A stretch of DNA of 64,000 nucleotides from JAAXKN01 sp050259615 (GTDB taxonomy: Bacteria; Bacteroidota; Ignavibacteria; Ignavibacteriales; SURF-24): positions 23,858 through 87,857 of the forward strand of contig JBLNAZ010000082.1 of NCBI GenBank assembly GCA_050259615.1, read 5' to 3'. Shown piece by piece: positions 1-8,423 of the stretch. The number at the start of each line of letters is the position of its first letter. Position 1 is the stretch's first letter. A model generated the notes under the pieces. The model saw nothing but the letters and a program-made list of their open reading frames with translations. It was not told the DNA's origin and ran no database searches. A program made the translations under genes and the position numbers.

Positions 1-2
1 GC

Positions 3-557
3 AAGGTATTTGAGGACATGATGAAGGTTACCGACGCCCTCGAGAGACTCCCTTATGTAGATAAAACCCGCATGGGGGCTATGGGCTGGTCGTACGGCGG
101 CTATATGATGGACTGGTTTGAAGGGCATACAAAACGCTTCAAATGCATCGCTTCAATGATGGGCCTGTATGATCTGAAGTCGTTCTATGGAACAACTGAG
201 GAACTCTGGTTCCCGGAGTATGACCAGAAGGGTCAGCCCTGGAATTCAAAGCTTTTTGAAAAATGGGACCCGTCGGCATATGTGAAGAATTTCGTTACTC
301 CTGTACTTATTATTACAGGCGAAAGGGACTACAGGGTATCTTATACACAGAGCCTGGAGTTTTTTACTGCCCTTCAGAAAATGGGTATCGATTCACGCCT
401 GATAGTCTTTTCTAACGACGGCCACTGGCCGAATAACGTAAAATCGATGCCGCTTTACTATAATGCACATCTGGACTGGTTCCATAAGTATCTGGGAGGC
501 GAGGCCGCTCCTTACGATATGACACTTATGATTAGGAACAGAGCATTTAATAAGTAG
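3..557 (+). CDS. S9 family prolyl oligopeptidase-type peptidase, C-terminal part (5' end outside window)
   Basis: The reading frame is open to the left edge, so only the C-terminal part of the catalytic alpha/beta-hydrolase domain is present. The Ser nucleophile lies in GWSYGGYM, the Asp in GERDYRV and the His in SNDGHWP, which gives the complete triad order of prolyl oligopeptidase/dipeptidyl peptidase family S9. These enzymes cleave short peptides, usually in the periplasm when a signal peptide is present; the N-terminus that would show this is missing. The in-frame ATG at 18 is internal (residues KVFED precede it) and is not taken as the start. A hairpin with a T-run follows at 580-628. 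Confidence 0.88.
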   Translation, partial: KVFEDMMKVTDALERLPYVDKTRMGAMGWSYGGYMMDWFEGHTKRFKCIASMMGLYDLKSFYGTTEELWFPEYDQKGQPWNSKLFEKWDPSAYVKNFVTPVLIITGERDYRVSYTQSLEFFTALQKMGIDSRLIVFSNDGHWPNNVKSMPLYYNAHLDWFHKYLGGEAAPYDMTLMIRNRAFNK

Positions 558-579
558 TATGCGGTTAATTTAATGCTGT

Positions 580-628
580 AAAAGAGCAGGAGAAATCCCG
601 TGTCAGAGATATTCTGCTTGCTCTTTTT
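580..628 (+). terminator. Probable rho-independent terminator after the S9 peptidase
   Basis: Outer arms AAAAGAGCA and TGCTCTTTTT pair around a long, partly paired loop, with a T-rich tail running on past 628. The stem is imperfect inside the outer arms. Confidence 0.5.
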
Positions 629-678
629 CCCCTTTTTATGTATATCATGTGTGAAAAAAGTTAAAACTGGTGGTAATT

Positions 679-2292
679 ATGGGTTTTCTAAAAGGAATGT
701 TTTCCAAGAACGAATCGGAGAAGCTCATTAAGGCAGCCTCCGCAATGTATACTCAAGGCGACTATAAGGCCGCTGTTGAAACTTACAGTAAAGTTCTTGA
801 AGCCGAGGACAAGAATATTCAGGCCCTTTATGGCAGAGGCTTATCCTACTTTTTTCTGGAAAACTTCAGCGGTGCTGCTGCCGATTTCGACGACGTTATA
901 CGGATTGACCCGAACTATTCTGTTAAAGCCTATTATAACCGTGGTATGGCAAAAAGCGCACTGGGAGATACTGAAAGTGCCCTGAATGACTTTAATAAGT
1001 TTCTTTCCATCAACTCAAAAAGCGCACTTGCTTTATTTAAAAGAGGCGAAATAAGGGAAAACGCAGGAGATCTCCGGGGTGCCGAGGATGATTATTCGGC
1101 CGCATCTATACTGCATGCCGATAATCCGGAGATTTTTTGCGCCATGGGCCGTGTAAAATATAAACTTAAAGACTTCAAAAAGGCCCTGCTGGATCTTAAT
1201 AAGGCTGTTGAAATTAACCCATCTCACGTAAACTCCTATTTCTTAAGAGGCAGAATTGAACTGGATATGGAATCTTACCCTGCAGCTATTGATGATTTCA
1301 AAAGAACAATTGAACTTAGACCTAAAAGCCCTGAAGCCCAGTATTATATAGCTCTTATTAAAAGAAAACAGGAAGATATTGCAGGCATGCTTTCTGCTCT
1401 GGATGAACTCTTTAAGATGGACCCGGCATTCGCCAGAGGTTATGAACTCAGGGCATCCGTCAGGCTGGTTCAGAGGGATTTTGAGGGAGCTGAGAGCGAC
1501 TTTACTCACATGATTGAATCTTCCTCTCAGGACTATTCTGCTTATATGAAAAGAGGGGATGTAAGAAGAATTCTGTTTGACTATGACGGGGCCAGGGAAG
1601 ATTATATGAAAGCCCTTTCATTGAACTCCTCTTCTTATGAGATATTCTATAATCTTGGGCTCCTGGAAACCAACTTTAAGAATTATGAAAATGCCTTAAG
1701 CCATTTTATAAAAGCAATTGAGCTGTGCCCTGACTCGGGGGATGCTTTTAACGGCAGGGGAGTTGTTAAGCACCGTATGAAGGATTATAACGGCGCCGTT
1801 AAGGATTTTACCAAGGCGCTGGAATTTAATCCTGAAAATTCAGAGTACTACCTGAACAGGGGAAATTCAAAAGCGGCGCTGCAGGATAACCATGGAGCCA
1901 TCGGTGATTATACGAAAGCGCTTATGAATCCCAACTTTTCAGAGGCATTTATGGCGCGCGGAAGGATGAAATATACACTCAGCGATTACTACGGGGCGGT
2001 GCTGGATTTCAGTAAGGCAATCAATCTTGAGCCAAATGATCCCGCAAAATATTTTATCAGGGCAAATGCCAATAAAAACCTGGAAAACTACGCCGAAGCT
2101 ATGGATGATCTCAACAGGGTTATCAACTTAAGTCCCAAATATGCAAAGGCTTATTTTCTGCGTGGTTTAATCTTCTATAATATGCGGAGCTACAAAAATG
2201 CTGTAAACGACTGGGAGACCACAATAAAGCTGGACGAATCTTTCAGCACTCAGCTGGCCAAGCTAATAGCGGAAGCAAAAGGAAAGCTGTAA
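679..2292 (+). CDS. Large tetratricopeptide-repeat (TPR) protein
   Basis: Nearly the whole protein consists of about 14-15 consecutive 34-residue TPR units, with recurring A-Y-x-x-R-G, A-x-x-D-F/Y and L-x-P-x motifs (for example YNRGMAKSALGD and YLNRGNSKAALQD). TPR superhelices are protein-interaction scaffolds. No enzymatic domain, signal peptide or membrane segment is visible, so a cytoplasmic adaptor is the simplest reading. A GTG at 670 is also in frame, but the ATG at 679 is preferred because TGGTGG (668-673) sits about 5 bases upstream as a ribosome binding site. It is monocistronic, ended by the strong hairpin at 2314-2343. The partner cannot be read from the sequence. Confidence 0.85.
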   Translation: MGFLKGMFSKNESEKLIKAASAMYTQGDYKAAVETYSKVLEAEDKNIQALYGRGLSYFFLENFSGAAADFDDVIRIDPNYSVKAYYNRGMAKSALGDTESALNDFNKFLSINSKSALALFKRGEIRENAGDLRGAEDDYSAASILHADNPEIFCAMGRVKYKLKDFKKALLDLNKAVEINPSHVNSYFLRGRIELDMESYPAAIDDFKRTIELRPKSPEAQYYIALIKRKQEDIAGMLSALDELFKMDPAFARGYELRASVRLVQRDFEGAESDFTHMIESSSQDYSAYMKRGDVRRILFDYDGAREDYMKALSLNSSSYEIFYNLGLLETNFKNYENALSHFIKAIELCPDSGDAFNGRGVVKHRMKDYNGAVKDFTKALEFNPENSEYYLNRGNSKAALQDNHGAIGDYTKALMNPNFSEAFMARGRMKYTLSDYYGAVLDFSKAINLEPNDPAKYFIRANANKNLENYAEAMDDLNRVINLSPKYAKAYFLRGLIFYNMRSYKNAVNDWETTIKLDESFSTQLAKLIAEAKGKL

Positions 2293-2313
2293 TTAAGAAT
2301 TTGGATGAAAATA

Positions 2314-2343
2314 AAAAAGCCGGAGATAATCTCCGGCTTTTTT
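2314..2343 (+). terminator. Strong bidirectional rho-independent terminator
   Basis: The arms AAAAAGCCGGAGA and TCTCCGGCTTTTT pair perfectly around a TAA loop. The A-tract on the left and T-tract on the right allow use from both strands, so it separates the TPR gene from the convergent small membrane protein gene. Confidence 0.9.
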
Positions 2344-2369
2344 ATTTCTCTTTTATTTCAGAAGTACTA

Positions 2370-2807
2370 TTAATAATTTCTGGTAGGAAGATGATAGGCC
2401 TTTATTTCTCCGTCTTCAGTTGAATGCAGTATCTGGAATTTGCTGACTGGTTTTACGCTTGCTTTCTTCTCCTGCATGGGTCTTCTTTCTGATACATTTC
2501 TTCTCTCGGGAACACTTCTTTCAGTATTTTGCGTTCTTTCGGAAACAAGCCTTCTTTCAGCAGAATCCTGCATTTCAGCAGCTGCAGCCATCCGCGGAGC
2601 CGCGGGCTTTTCAGCGGACGGGTAATATGCTGCCTGAAAAGCCGGCGAATAACCCGGCTGCACAAGATAAGGCGCATTAGATGTTCTGTTGTAAGGTTTA
2701 TTTTTCGAAGATCTCATTTTATATAATATGAATGATATAGTCAAAGCTGTTACACTCAATAATGAAAAGAGCCCCAGAGCCTTTTCAACTATCGGTAATA
2801 ATCCCAT
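2370..2807 (-). CDS. Small single-pass membrane protein of unknown function
   Basis: This 145-residue protein has an N-terminal hydrophobic segment (about residues 8-29) followed by a lysine/arginine boundary. The long hydrophilic tail contains repeated ERR/SERR units (ERRLVSER, ERSVPERRNVSERRP) that look like low-complexity charged repeats. The end of the tail (KFQILHSTEDGEIKAYHLP) looks more ordered. CAGGAG lies just upstream of the ATG on the minus strand, which supports it as a real gene. It would be a membrane-anchored cytoplasmic or periplasmic protein. The family is not recognised and no function is proposed. Confidence 0.6.
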   Translation of the reverse strand: MGLLPIVEKALGLFSLLSVTALTISFILYKMRSSKNKPYNRTSNAPYLVQPGYSPAFQAAYYPSAEKPAAPRMAAAAEMQDSAERRLVSERTQNTERSVPERRNVSERRPMQEKKASVKPVSKFQILHSTEDGEIKAYHLPTRNY

Positions 2808-3109
2808 TTTTCTACTCCTGTCAATTTTACATCTGTAATTTCAATTCCTGTGCCAATTGTGATATAGCGCAAAATCGAAGTTTTTATTTTTCAGTGTGGT
2901 TCCAAAATGAGATGTTATATCAATTTGAGACAACTTCAGCCGGTCAATCTTCAGACAGAGGCATTCCTGCCGCTGATACCATAAGCATCGTGATCTAAAC
3001 GAGTTAGGAAGCAATTTTTGTTGGATTTAATGAAAAAATTTAATAACTTACTGCACTTTAATAGAAAAATTGTTTGAAAAATAAACATGGTAATTTTTAA
3101 GGGCTGATA
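2808..3109. other. Divergent intergenic region between the small membrane protein and HU
   Basis: AT-rich spacer that must hold the promoters for the minus-strand membrane protein gene and the plus-strand HU gene. TAATTTTT just before the HU ribosome binding site resembles the -7 element of Bacteroidota promoters, but no properly spaced -33 partner was found. An open frame through 2762-2998 has no ribosome binding site and no family character, so nothing else is called. Confidence 0.4.
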
Positions 3110-3421
3110 ATGACAAAGGCGGATATAGTAGAAAAAATAGCACTTGGGACGGGCGTTACGAAATTAGAGACTGAAGCTATTGTTGAAGGTTTCCTGAATA
3201 CGGTTATAGAAGCTTTGAAAGAAGGAAAAGGAATTGAAATAAGAGGCTTCGGAAGCTACAAGGTTAGAAAGAAAAAAGCCCGTTTGGCCAGGAACCCCAA
3301 AACCGGAGAAAAAGTATTCGTCGATGAGCATTATGTACCGAGCTTTAAGTTCTCCAAGGACTTTAAGGCAATTGTTGATAAAGGTTTAAAAGAAGAAACA
3401 AAGCTGGCTGTCAATAAATGA
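3110..3421 (+). CDS. HU/IHF family DNA-binding protein
   Basis: Length (103 residues) and sequence match the HU/IHF family. It has an N-terminal helical dimerisation part (MTKADIVEKIA), the conserved IRGFGSYKVRKKKARLARNPKTGE region that begins the DNA-binding arm, and a C-terminal FKFSKDFK segment. The arm proline of the RNPKTGE motif is present. Such dimers bend and package DNA. AAGGG lies shortly upstream of the ATG. The stop codon overlaps the ATG of the next gene (ATGA at 3418-3421), so the two are translationally coupled. Which HU/IHF paralogue this is cannot be told from one copy. Confidence 0.92.
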   Translation: MTKADIVEKIALGTGVTKLETEAIVEGFLNTVIEALKEGKGIEIRGFGSYKVRKKKARLARNPKTGEKVFVDEHYVPSFKFSKDFKAIVDKGLKEETKLAVNK

Positions 3422-4386
3422 GAAACTGCCCGAATTGTAATAATTCTCTTGATAAGGAATATAATTTCTGCCCTTCATGCGGATTTGACTTAAAGAGCAT
3501 TCAGGAGAATAATTCCGGAATAGATGAAATTGAGGAATTAAAGAAGTATATTATTTGTGATGTATGCGGTGAGGAAGTTCCTGAAGGTTCGCAGTTATGC
3601 GGCTCATGCGGAGCTAAGATAACAGGAAACGAAAAGACTGTTGAAAAAAGGGTGGAAAAGCCCTCTGAGAAGCAGCCGGCTGTAGAAAAAAAGCCTGTTT
3701 CGAAAGAAAAAGCTGCGGTTCAAAAGCCTCAGAATAGCAAGCCCCAGGCGGCAGCTCAGAAAAAAGCTGCACCTAAAAAAGCTCCTCAGCAGATTCCCGC
3801 GGGCTCAGGTAAAAAGTTGAGTCCAATACAGCTGGGAGTAATGATAGCGGGATTTTTGGCTGTTGGTGTTTTAATAATGTGGGGAGCCGGGGTGTTCGGA
3901 GGAGGACATACTACTGATTCAGAGCAGCAGCGCTCAGTAGAGCAGCCGCAGCAGTCAGTAAATCCGTCTGTGAACCTGGAGAATGTACAAAGGATAAACG
4001 AGCTTGAATCTGCGGTTAATAGAGACTCAACAAATCTTACAACAGTTTTGGAACTGGCTCACCTGTTAAACGATTCCGGCTTGAAAGAAAGGTCGGTTCC
4101 TTATTATCAGATGTATTTAAGGGCGAACCCAAAAAATGCCGACGTTCAGGTGGATTTAGGAGTGGTTTATTACGAGATGCAGCAGTTTGATATGGCCAAA
4201 GCCAGAATGAGAAAGGGACTTGCATTGAATCCAAGGCATCAGATAGCTAATTTTAATATGGGAATTGTCAACCTTGGCGCCGGAAGCATTGACTCGGCAA
4301 AAATCTGGTGGAACAAGGCTGTTACAATAGATCCAACTTCAGAGATTGGAAAGAAAGCAAAAGAATTAATAGATTCACATAAATGA
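3418..4386 (+). CDS. Zinc-ribbon, single-TM, TPR-domain protein
   Basis: Domain order in 322 residues: a first zinc ribbon (C4, C7, C18, C21), a second zinc ribbon (C47, C50, C61, C64), a Lys/Ala/Pro/Gln-rich linker (about 75-133), one transmembrane helix (about 137-160), a short Ser/Gln-rich stretch, and TPR-like repeats from about 190 to the end. The topology suggests cytoplasmic zinc ribbons and a TPR domain on the other face of the inner membrane. The start overlaps the HU stop codon. Double zinc-ribbon/TM proteins of this type are common in Bacteroidota and usually uncharacterised; a protein-assembly or sensing role is only inference. Confidence 0.78.
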   Translation: MRNCPNCNNSLDKEYNFCPSCGFDLKSIQENNSGIDEIEELKKYIICDVCGEEVPEGSQLCGSCGAKITGNEKTVEKRVEKPSEKQPAVEKKPVSKEKAAVQKPQNSKPQAAAQKKAAPKKAPQQIPAGSGKKLSPIQLGVMIAGFLAVGVLIMWGAGVFGGGHTTDSEQQRSVEQPQQSVNPSVNLENVQRINELESAVNRDSTNLTTVLELAHLLNDSGLKERSVPYYQMYLRANPKNADVQVDLGVVYYEMQQFDMAKARMRKGLALNPRHQIANFNMGIVNLGAGSIDSAKIWWNKAVTIDPTSEIGKKAKELIDSHK

Positions 4387-4401
4387 AAGAAGGAGGTTTA
4401 A

Positions 4402-4497
4402 ATGCCCTGCGGTAAAAAACGTAAACGCCATAAAATGGCAACGCACAAGCGTAAAAAAAGACTTAGGAAGAACAGACATAAGAAAAAATTAAGATAG
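4402..4497 (+). CDS. 31-residue basic protein, AURKAIP1/COX24-like (ribosome-associated type)
   Basis: The gene encodes 31 residues beginning MPCGKKRKRHK and ending RHKKKLR; more than half are Lys, Arg or His. This is the compact KKRKRHKMATHKRKKRLRKNRHKK pattern, split here by position, of the AURKAIP1/COX24 family. Members include the mitochondrial small-subunit protein mS38 and, as I recall, mycobacterial bS22. A perfect AGGAGG at 4391-4396 lies 5 bases from the ATG. It sits 15 bases after the zinc-ribbon/TPR gene and just before tRNA-Thr. It is probably a small ribosomal or ribosome-bound protein, called from sequence pattern and context. Confidence 0.78.
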   Translation: MPCGKKRKRHKMATHKRKKRLRKNRHKKKLR

Positions 4498-4568
4498 TAT
4501 ACTGGTGAAAAATGGAAGATTGAAGTTGCAAAGCCAATGTCTTCCATTTAGCATCTTATACAGGTCAG

Positions 4569-4641
<73 letters not shown>

Positions 4642-4668
4642 CGAGTATAAAATACTATTTAAGAATTT

Positions 4669-4699
4669 GCCCTGCAGCATTGTGCCGCGGGGCTTTTTT
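4669..4699 (+). terminator. Rho-independent terminator after tRNA-Thr
   Basis: GCCCTGC (4669-4675) pairs with GCGGGGC (4687-4693), with one G-U pair, followed by TTTTTT. It lies 27 bases downstream of the tRNA. Confidence 0.8.
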
Positions 4700-4926
4700 G
4701 ATTTTAAACGGCCTCATGTTCTGCCGCTGTATAGCTTCTTTGAAAAAATATTTCAAAAAAATAAAAAATATTTTTTTATTTCACTCTTATTCGTTGCTAT
4801 TATTTAATAATCTTCATATCATAAAAATAGGGCGAAAATAGTGACCTTCTTTAAGGTGTTCGAGCGATAAGTTTGTCATATAATTCTTCAGAATCACCTG
4901 CCAATCAGAGAGAGGGAGACAATACG

Positions 4927-6018
4927 ATGGATGATATTTCTGTAGAGTACATCAGTAGAAAGAATACGGTGCTAGATGTAGTACTGAACGGAATAGCAGA
5001 CGGTGTCTATATTGTAGATGCTAAAAGAAAAATTATTTTCTGGAATGAGGGCGCTGAAAATCTCACCGGCTATAGGTCAGAAGAGGTCCTGGGCTACAGG
5101 TGCAGCGAGGACATATTAAAACATATCGATGAAAACGGCGAGCCGCTGGGACTTGAAACCTGCCCGCTCGAATTGGCACTGTCGCAGGGCAAATCAACCA
5201 AGATTAAAATCTATCCGCAGCACAAAAACGGTAAACGATTCCCCGTTATGGCCCATATCTCTCCAATTAGAAATAAAGATGATGAAATAATTGCCGCCGT
5301 GGAGGTGTTCCGCGATATCTCAAAAGAAGAAGACCTGCGCATTCTGCAGGAGAAATTTAATAATATGATTAAACGCTACGTCTCTTATGCTACAGTTGAA
5401 AGGGTAATGGCCCAGGTTCTCTCGGGCAAGGATTCCAAATCAAGAAAAAGTGATCTTACGATCCTCTATCTGGACCTTGTGCAGTTTACCGCCCTATCTG
5501 AGAAGTATCCGCCTGAAGAGGTGGCGCAGAGGCTTAACGAGGTCTTCGGAATATGTGAAGCAGTTATTAAAGAATTTTACGGGGATATCGACAAGTTCAT
5601 AGGGGATGCCCTGATGGCTGAATTTGTTGATGCCAACGACGCCGTTAAAGCAGCTGAAAAAATTCTTGTTTCACTTGTTTCACTTAACAGGCGTTATGTT
5701 ATGGAGGGCAGGGAGGTAATTAACGTCAGAATTGCATTAAACAGCGGCAATGTGGTTCAGGCCGAAATCGGCACCCCTGCAAGAAAAGAACTCACCGTAA
5801 TCGGAGACGTTGTAAATACAACCGTCCGCATCGAAAAGCTGGCAACACCAAATACAGTTTTTATAACTGAATCCACACTCTCCCGACTGCAGGACAGCAA
5901 AGGATTCCTTTTTGACAGAAGAATTCTGGTTAAAGGCAAAACCGAACCTGTTTCTATTTACTCTTTAGTGAAGGTTCCGCAATTGAGTAATGTTCCCGGC
6001 AATAACGTAAGAATCTAG
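4927..6018 (+). CDS. PAS domain-class III adenylate/guanylate cyclase
   Basis: The PAS domain (about residues 14-132) has the usual IADGVYIVD and IIFWNEGAENLTGY motifs. A short helical linker follows, then a class III cyclase domain (about 175-340). The metal-binding aspartates are D183 (LYLDLVQFT) and D227 (KFIGDALM), and the substrate-binding Lys is K223. ELTVIGDVVNTTVR carries the Thr-x-x-Gly-Asp and Asn/Arg residues typical of bacterial adenylate cyclases, so cAMP is the likelier product. There is no signal peptide or TM segment, so it is cytoplasmic and probably senses a ligand or redox cue through PAS. The ATG at 4927 with GAGGGAG upstream is preferred over a TTG at 4873. Confidence 0.87.
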   Translation: MDDISVEYISRKNTVLDVVLNGIADGVYIVDAKRKIIFWNEGAENLTGYRSEEVLGYRCSEDILKHIDENGEPLGLETCPLELALSQGKSTKIKIYPQHKNGKRFPVMAHISPIRNKDDEIIAAVEVFRDISKEEDLRILQEKFNNMIKRYVSYATVERVMAQVLSGKDSKSRKSDLTILYLDLVQFTALSEKYPPEEVAQRLNEVFGICEAVIKEFYGDIDKFIGDALMAEFVDANDAVKAAEKILVSLVSLNRRYVMEGREVINVRIALNSGNVVQAEIGTPARKELTVIGDVVNTTVRIEKLATPNTVFITESTLSRLQDSKGFLFDRRILVKGKTEPVSIYSLVKVPQLSNVPGNNVRI

Positions 6019-6049
6019 CATAAAATATTCATTCCTTATGAATTCTGCA

Positions 6050-6078
6050 GAGGCGCTATTTTAAGGCGCCTCTTTTTT
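6050..6078 (+). terminator. Rho-independent terminator after the cyclase gene
   Basis: GAGGCGC (6050-6056) and GCGCCTC (6066-6072) pair perfectly and are followed by TTTTTT. Confidence 0.85.
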
Positions 6079-6259
6079 CCCCCCTGCATCCCCACCTTAA
6101 TAAATAAGAACGGAAACAATGTAAGTACATTGGAAATAAAGGGTTAGGGCATTTTTTCGTCCCCATCGGGAGTGCTCAGATGTTTAATATTAGCCAACAT
6201 TTCATGCCTGGCACCGGCATAATAGTTTGATTACAGCCTGAAATTAAAGAACCCACATG

Positions 6260-6275
6260 TGGCACCCGAGTTGTC
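6260..6275 (+). promoter_or_regulatory. Possible sigma-54-type -24/-12 promoter
   Basis: TGGCAC-N5-TTGTC matches the sigma-54 consensus TGGCAC-N5-TTGCA except in the -12 GC, which is GT here. It is placed so that transcription would start about 25 bases before the ATG at 6311. A single motif match of this kind can arise by chance. Confidence 0.3.
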
Positions 6276-6310
6276 TTATCCTAGGCACGATCAATTATAT
6301 AAGGAATGAA

Positions 6311-8320
6311 ATGATGACTAGTATTACGACTCGAGGCCTGGTTACAACACTGCTCCTCAGCTTGTTTACTCTGCAGATTTTTGCGCAGAGTAATAACAAA
6401 TCTACATCAGCTAACGCTGCTGCAGCTTTGTTAGATGTTTACTCAATGCCCGCTACACTGCACCAGGAACTGACAGGAAAGAATACCCCGGCTACAATTA
6501 CTCCGATTTCAAAGATGTCAGTCCGCGTAGCAAGAGGCGAGTTTGAATCACTTTCGCTGTTTATTCAGCCCAAAGCCCAGATAAACAACATTAAGTTTAA
6601 CTGGACAGACTTCAAAAACGGTTCAATGACTATTCCTGCAAACCGCATGGATGTTTCAATAGTTAAGGTTTGGTACCAGTCGGGCTACAAATCAGATATC
6701 GCCGAAACCGGCGTAATTAAACACCTGACACAGGAAGTTCTTGTAAAAAATGACAACCTGATTAAAGTTGACTACTCTGCACAGACCAACTTACTTCTTT
6801 GTACAAAAAAGTCAGACGGTACACAGTACTATCAGAATATCAGCGATCCTAATGGAACCTTCCCGACAAATGATGTAACTGTAAAGGATGCCGATACTCT
6901 TCAGCCCTTCTCACTAGATGGTACAACAAACAGACAGATCTGGATGACAGTTCACGTTCCTGACAATGCCCAGGCTGGCAAGTATACAACAACAATGACA
7001 GTTACAAGCGACCAGGGAACAGTAACATCTTTCCCGATCGAAATTGAAGTTTTGCCTTTCAATCTCGATCAGTCACGCCTGACATACAGCATTTATTACC
7101 ATGGCTATGCTGATAAATGGGTTGATGTGCCTTTCAATTACAACACGAAAAACCTTGATGAGTACAGAAAAGAAATGCAGGATCTTAAGGATCACGGCGT
7201 TCTCTATCCGACAACTTACCAGATCCTTAATAACCTCGACCTGGACCTCCAGATCAGGAAAGAAGTCGGTCTTCCTATGGATAAACTCTTCACACTCGGT
7301 CTTGGAACGGGTAATTCCACTTCTACTTCAGATCTGAACAACCTTAAGTCACAGGTTCAGCAGTGGAAAGATAAGATTGCACAGTACGGCGGTAAAGAAC
7401 TTTATGTATATGGTATTGATGAAGCCCGCGGTACACAGCTTACAAGCCAGAGAGCCGCATGGACCGCAGTCCACGATGCAGGTGCCAAGGTGTTCGTTGC
7501 CGGCTACTATGAAACATTTGATTCAATGGGTGACATACTTGACGTAGCAAACATTCAGCAGGACCTCCGTCCCGACCAGGCTCAGAAGTATCACTCAAAA
7601 GGCAACAAGATATTCTCTTACTCCAACCCTCAGGTTGGGCAGGAAAACCCTGAACTCTACAGAAGAAACTACGGTCTTGCGCTCTGGAAAGCCGGTTATG
7701 ATGGCGCTATGAACTACGCATATCAGAAATTCTATAACAGTGAGTGGAACGATTTCGATAACTCACGCTACCGCGAAGAAACTTTTACATATGCTACAAG
7801 CAATGGCATCTTAGGCACAATTGAATGGGACGGTTTCCGTGAAGGTGTTGATGACGTAAGATACCTCTCAACACTCTTAAACAAAATCGATTCACTGAAA
7901 AAAGCAGGCAAGGACGTTTCTACTGCTGAAGCTTTTGTAAACAGCATAGATCCCACCCAGGATATGGACCAGACAAGAAGCCAGATCATAGACCAGATCC
8001 TCAATCTTCAGGGTACAACAACTACCGCAGTTGAGACTGTAAAATCAACAGCTCCAGGGGATTACAAGCTGGATCAGAACTATCCTAATCCGTTTAATCC
8101 TTCGACAAAGATCAGCTATACCATTCCGCAGAACTCAATGGTATCACTGAAAGTATTTGACATGCTGGGTAAGGAAGTGGCAACACTGGTCAATGAGCAG
8201 AAGGCGCCGGGCAGCTATGAGGTAACTTTCGACGGAGCAAATCTTACAAGCGGTATGTACGTCTATGAACTGAAGACTAACAACTTCGTTCAGAATAAAA
8301 AAATGATGCTTGTGAAGTAA
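6311..8320 (+). CDS. Secreted DUF4091-type (glycoside-hydrolase-like) protein with T9SS sorting domain
   Basis: The 669-residue protein begins with a signal peptide ending near IFAQS. An N-terminal beta-rich region is followed by a TIM-barrel-like region with the YGIDEARG and GTIEWDGFREGVDDVRYL motifs of DUF4091 proteins, which are thought to act on polysaccharides. The last 80 residues are a type IX secretion type A sorting domain: YPNPFNPSTKISYTIP, then VFDMLGKEVATLVNE and a final KKMMLVK. The protein is therefore exported across the outer membrane and attached or released. Upstream in-frame codons back to 6257 are not used; the ATG at 6311 has AAGGA 5 bases upstream. The substrate is unknown. 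Confidence 0.85.
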   Translation: MMTSITTRGLVTTLLLSLFTLQIFAQSNNKSTSANAAAALLDVYSMPATLHQELTGKNTPATITPISKMSVRVARGEFESLSLFIQPKAQINNIKFNWTDFKNGSMTIPANRMDVSIVKVWYQSGYKSDIAETGVIKHLTQEVLVKNDNLIKVDYSAQTNLLLCTKKSDGTQYYQNISDPNGTFPTNDVTVKDADTLQPFSLDGTTNRQIWMTVHVPDNAQAGKYTTTMTVTSDQGTVTSFPIEIEVLPFNLDQSRLTYSIYYHGYADKWVDVPFNYNTKNLDEYRKEMQDLKDHGVLYPTTYQILNNLDLDLQIRKEVGLPMDKLFTLGLGTGNSTSTSDLNNLKSQVQQWKDKIAQYGGKELYVYGIDEARGTQLTSQRAAWTAVHDAGAKVFVAGYYETFDSMGDILDVANIQQDLRPDQAQKYHSKGNKIFSYSNPQVGQENPELYRRNYGLALWKAGYDGAMNYAYQKFYNSEWNDFDNSRYREETFTYATSNGILGTIEWDGFREGVDDVRYLSTLLNKIDSLKKAGKDVSTAEAFVNSIDPTQDMDQTRSQIIDQILNLQGTTTTAVETVKSTAPGDYKLDQNYPNPFNPSTKISYTIPQNSMVSLKVFDMLGKEVATLVNEQKAPGSYEVTFDGANLTSGMYVYELKTNNFVQNKKMMLVK

Positions 8321-8341
8321 AACTGAAGCTAAAAGTTAATT

Positions 8342-8384
8342 AAAGCCTCGGCCGATAGAAATATCTGCTGAGGCTTTCTTGTTT
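8342..8384 (+). terminator. Rho-independent terminator after the T9SS cargo gene
   Basis: AAAGCCTCGGC (8342-8352) pairs with GCTGAGGCTTT (8367-8377), 11 bp with one G-U, followed by a broken T-run. Confidence 0.8.
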
Positions 8385-8423
8385 TAAATATTGCGAAGGG
8401 TATCAATAGTTTTCAGCTGAATT

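Noticed and set aside
2762..2998. Plus-strand open frame in the spacer before HU
   Set aside because: It overlaps the 5' end of the minus-strand membrane protein gene, lacks a ribosome binding site and has no gene-like composition.
2980..3109. Bacteroidota-type -33/-7 promoter ahead of HU
   Set aside because: A TAATTTTT element is present, but the nearest TTTG is about 14 bases away instead of about 19-21.
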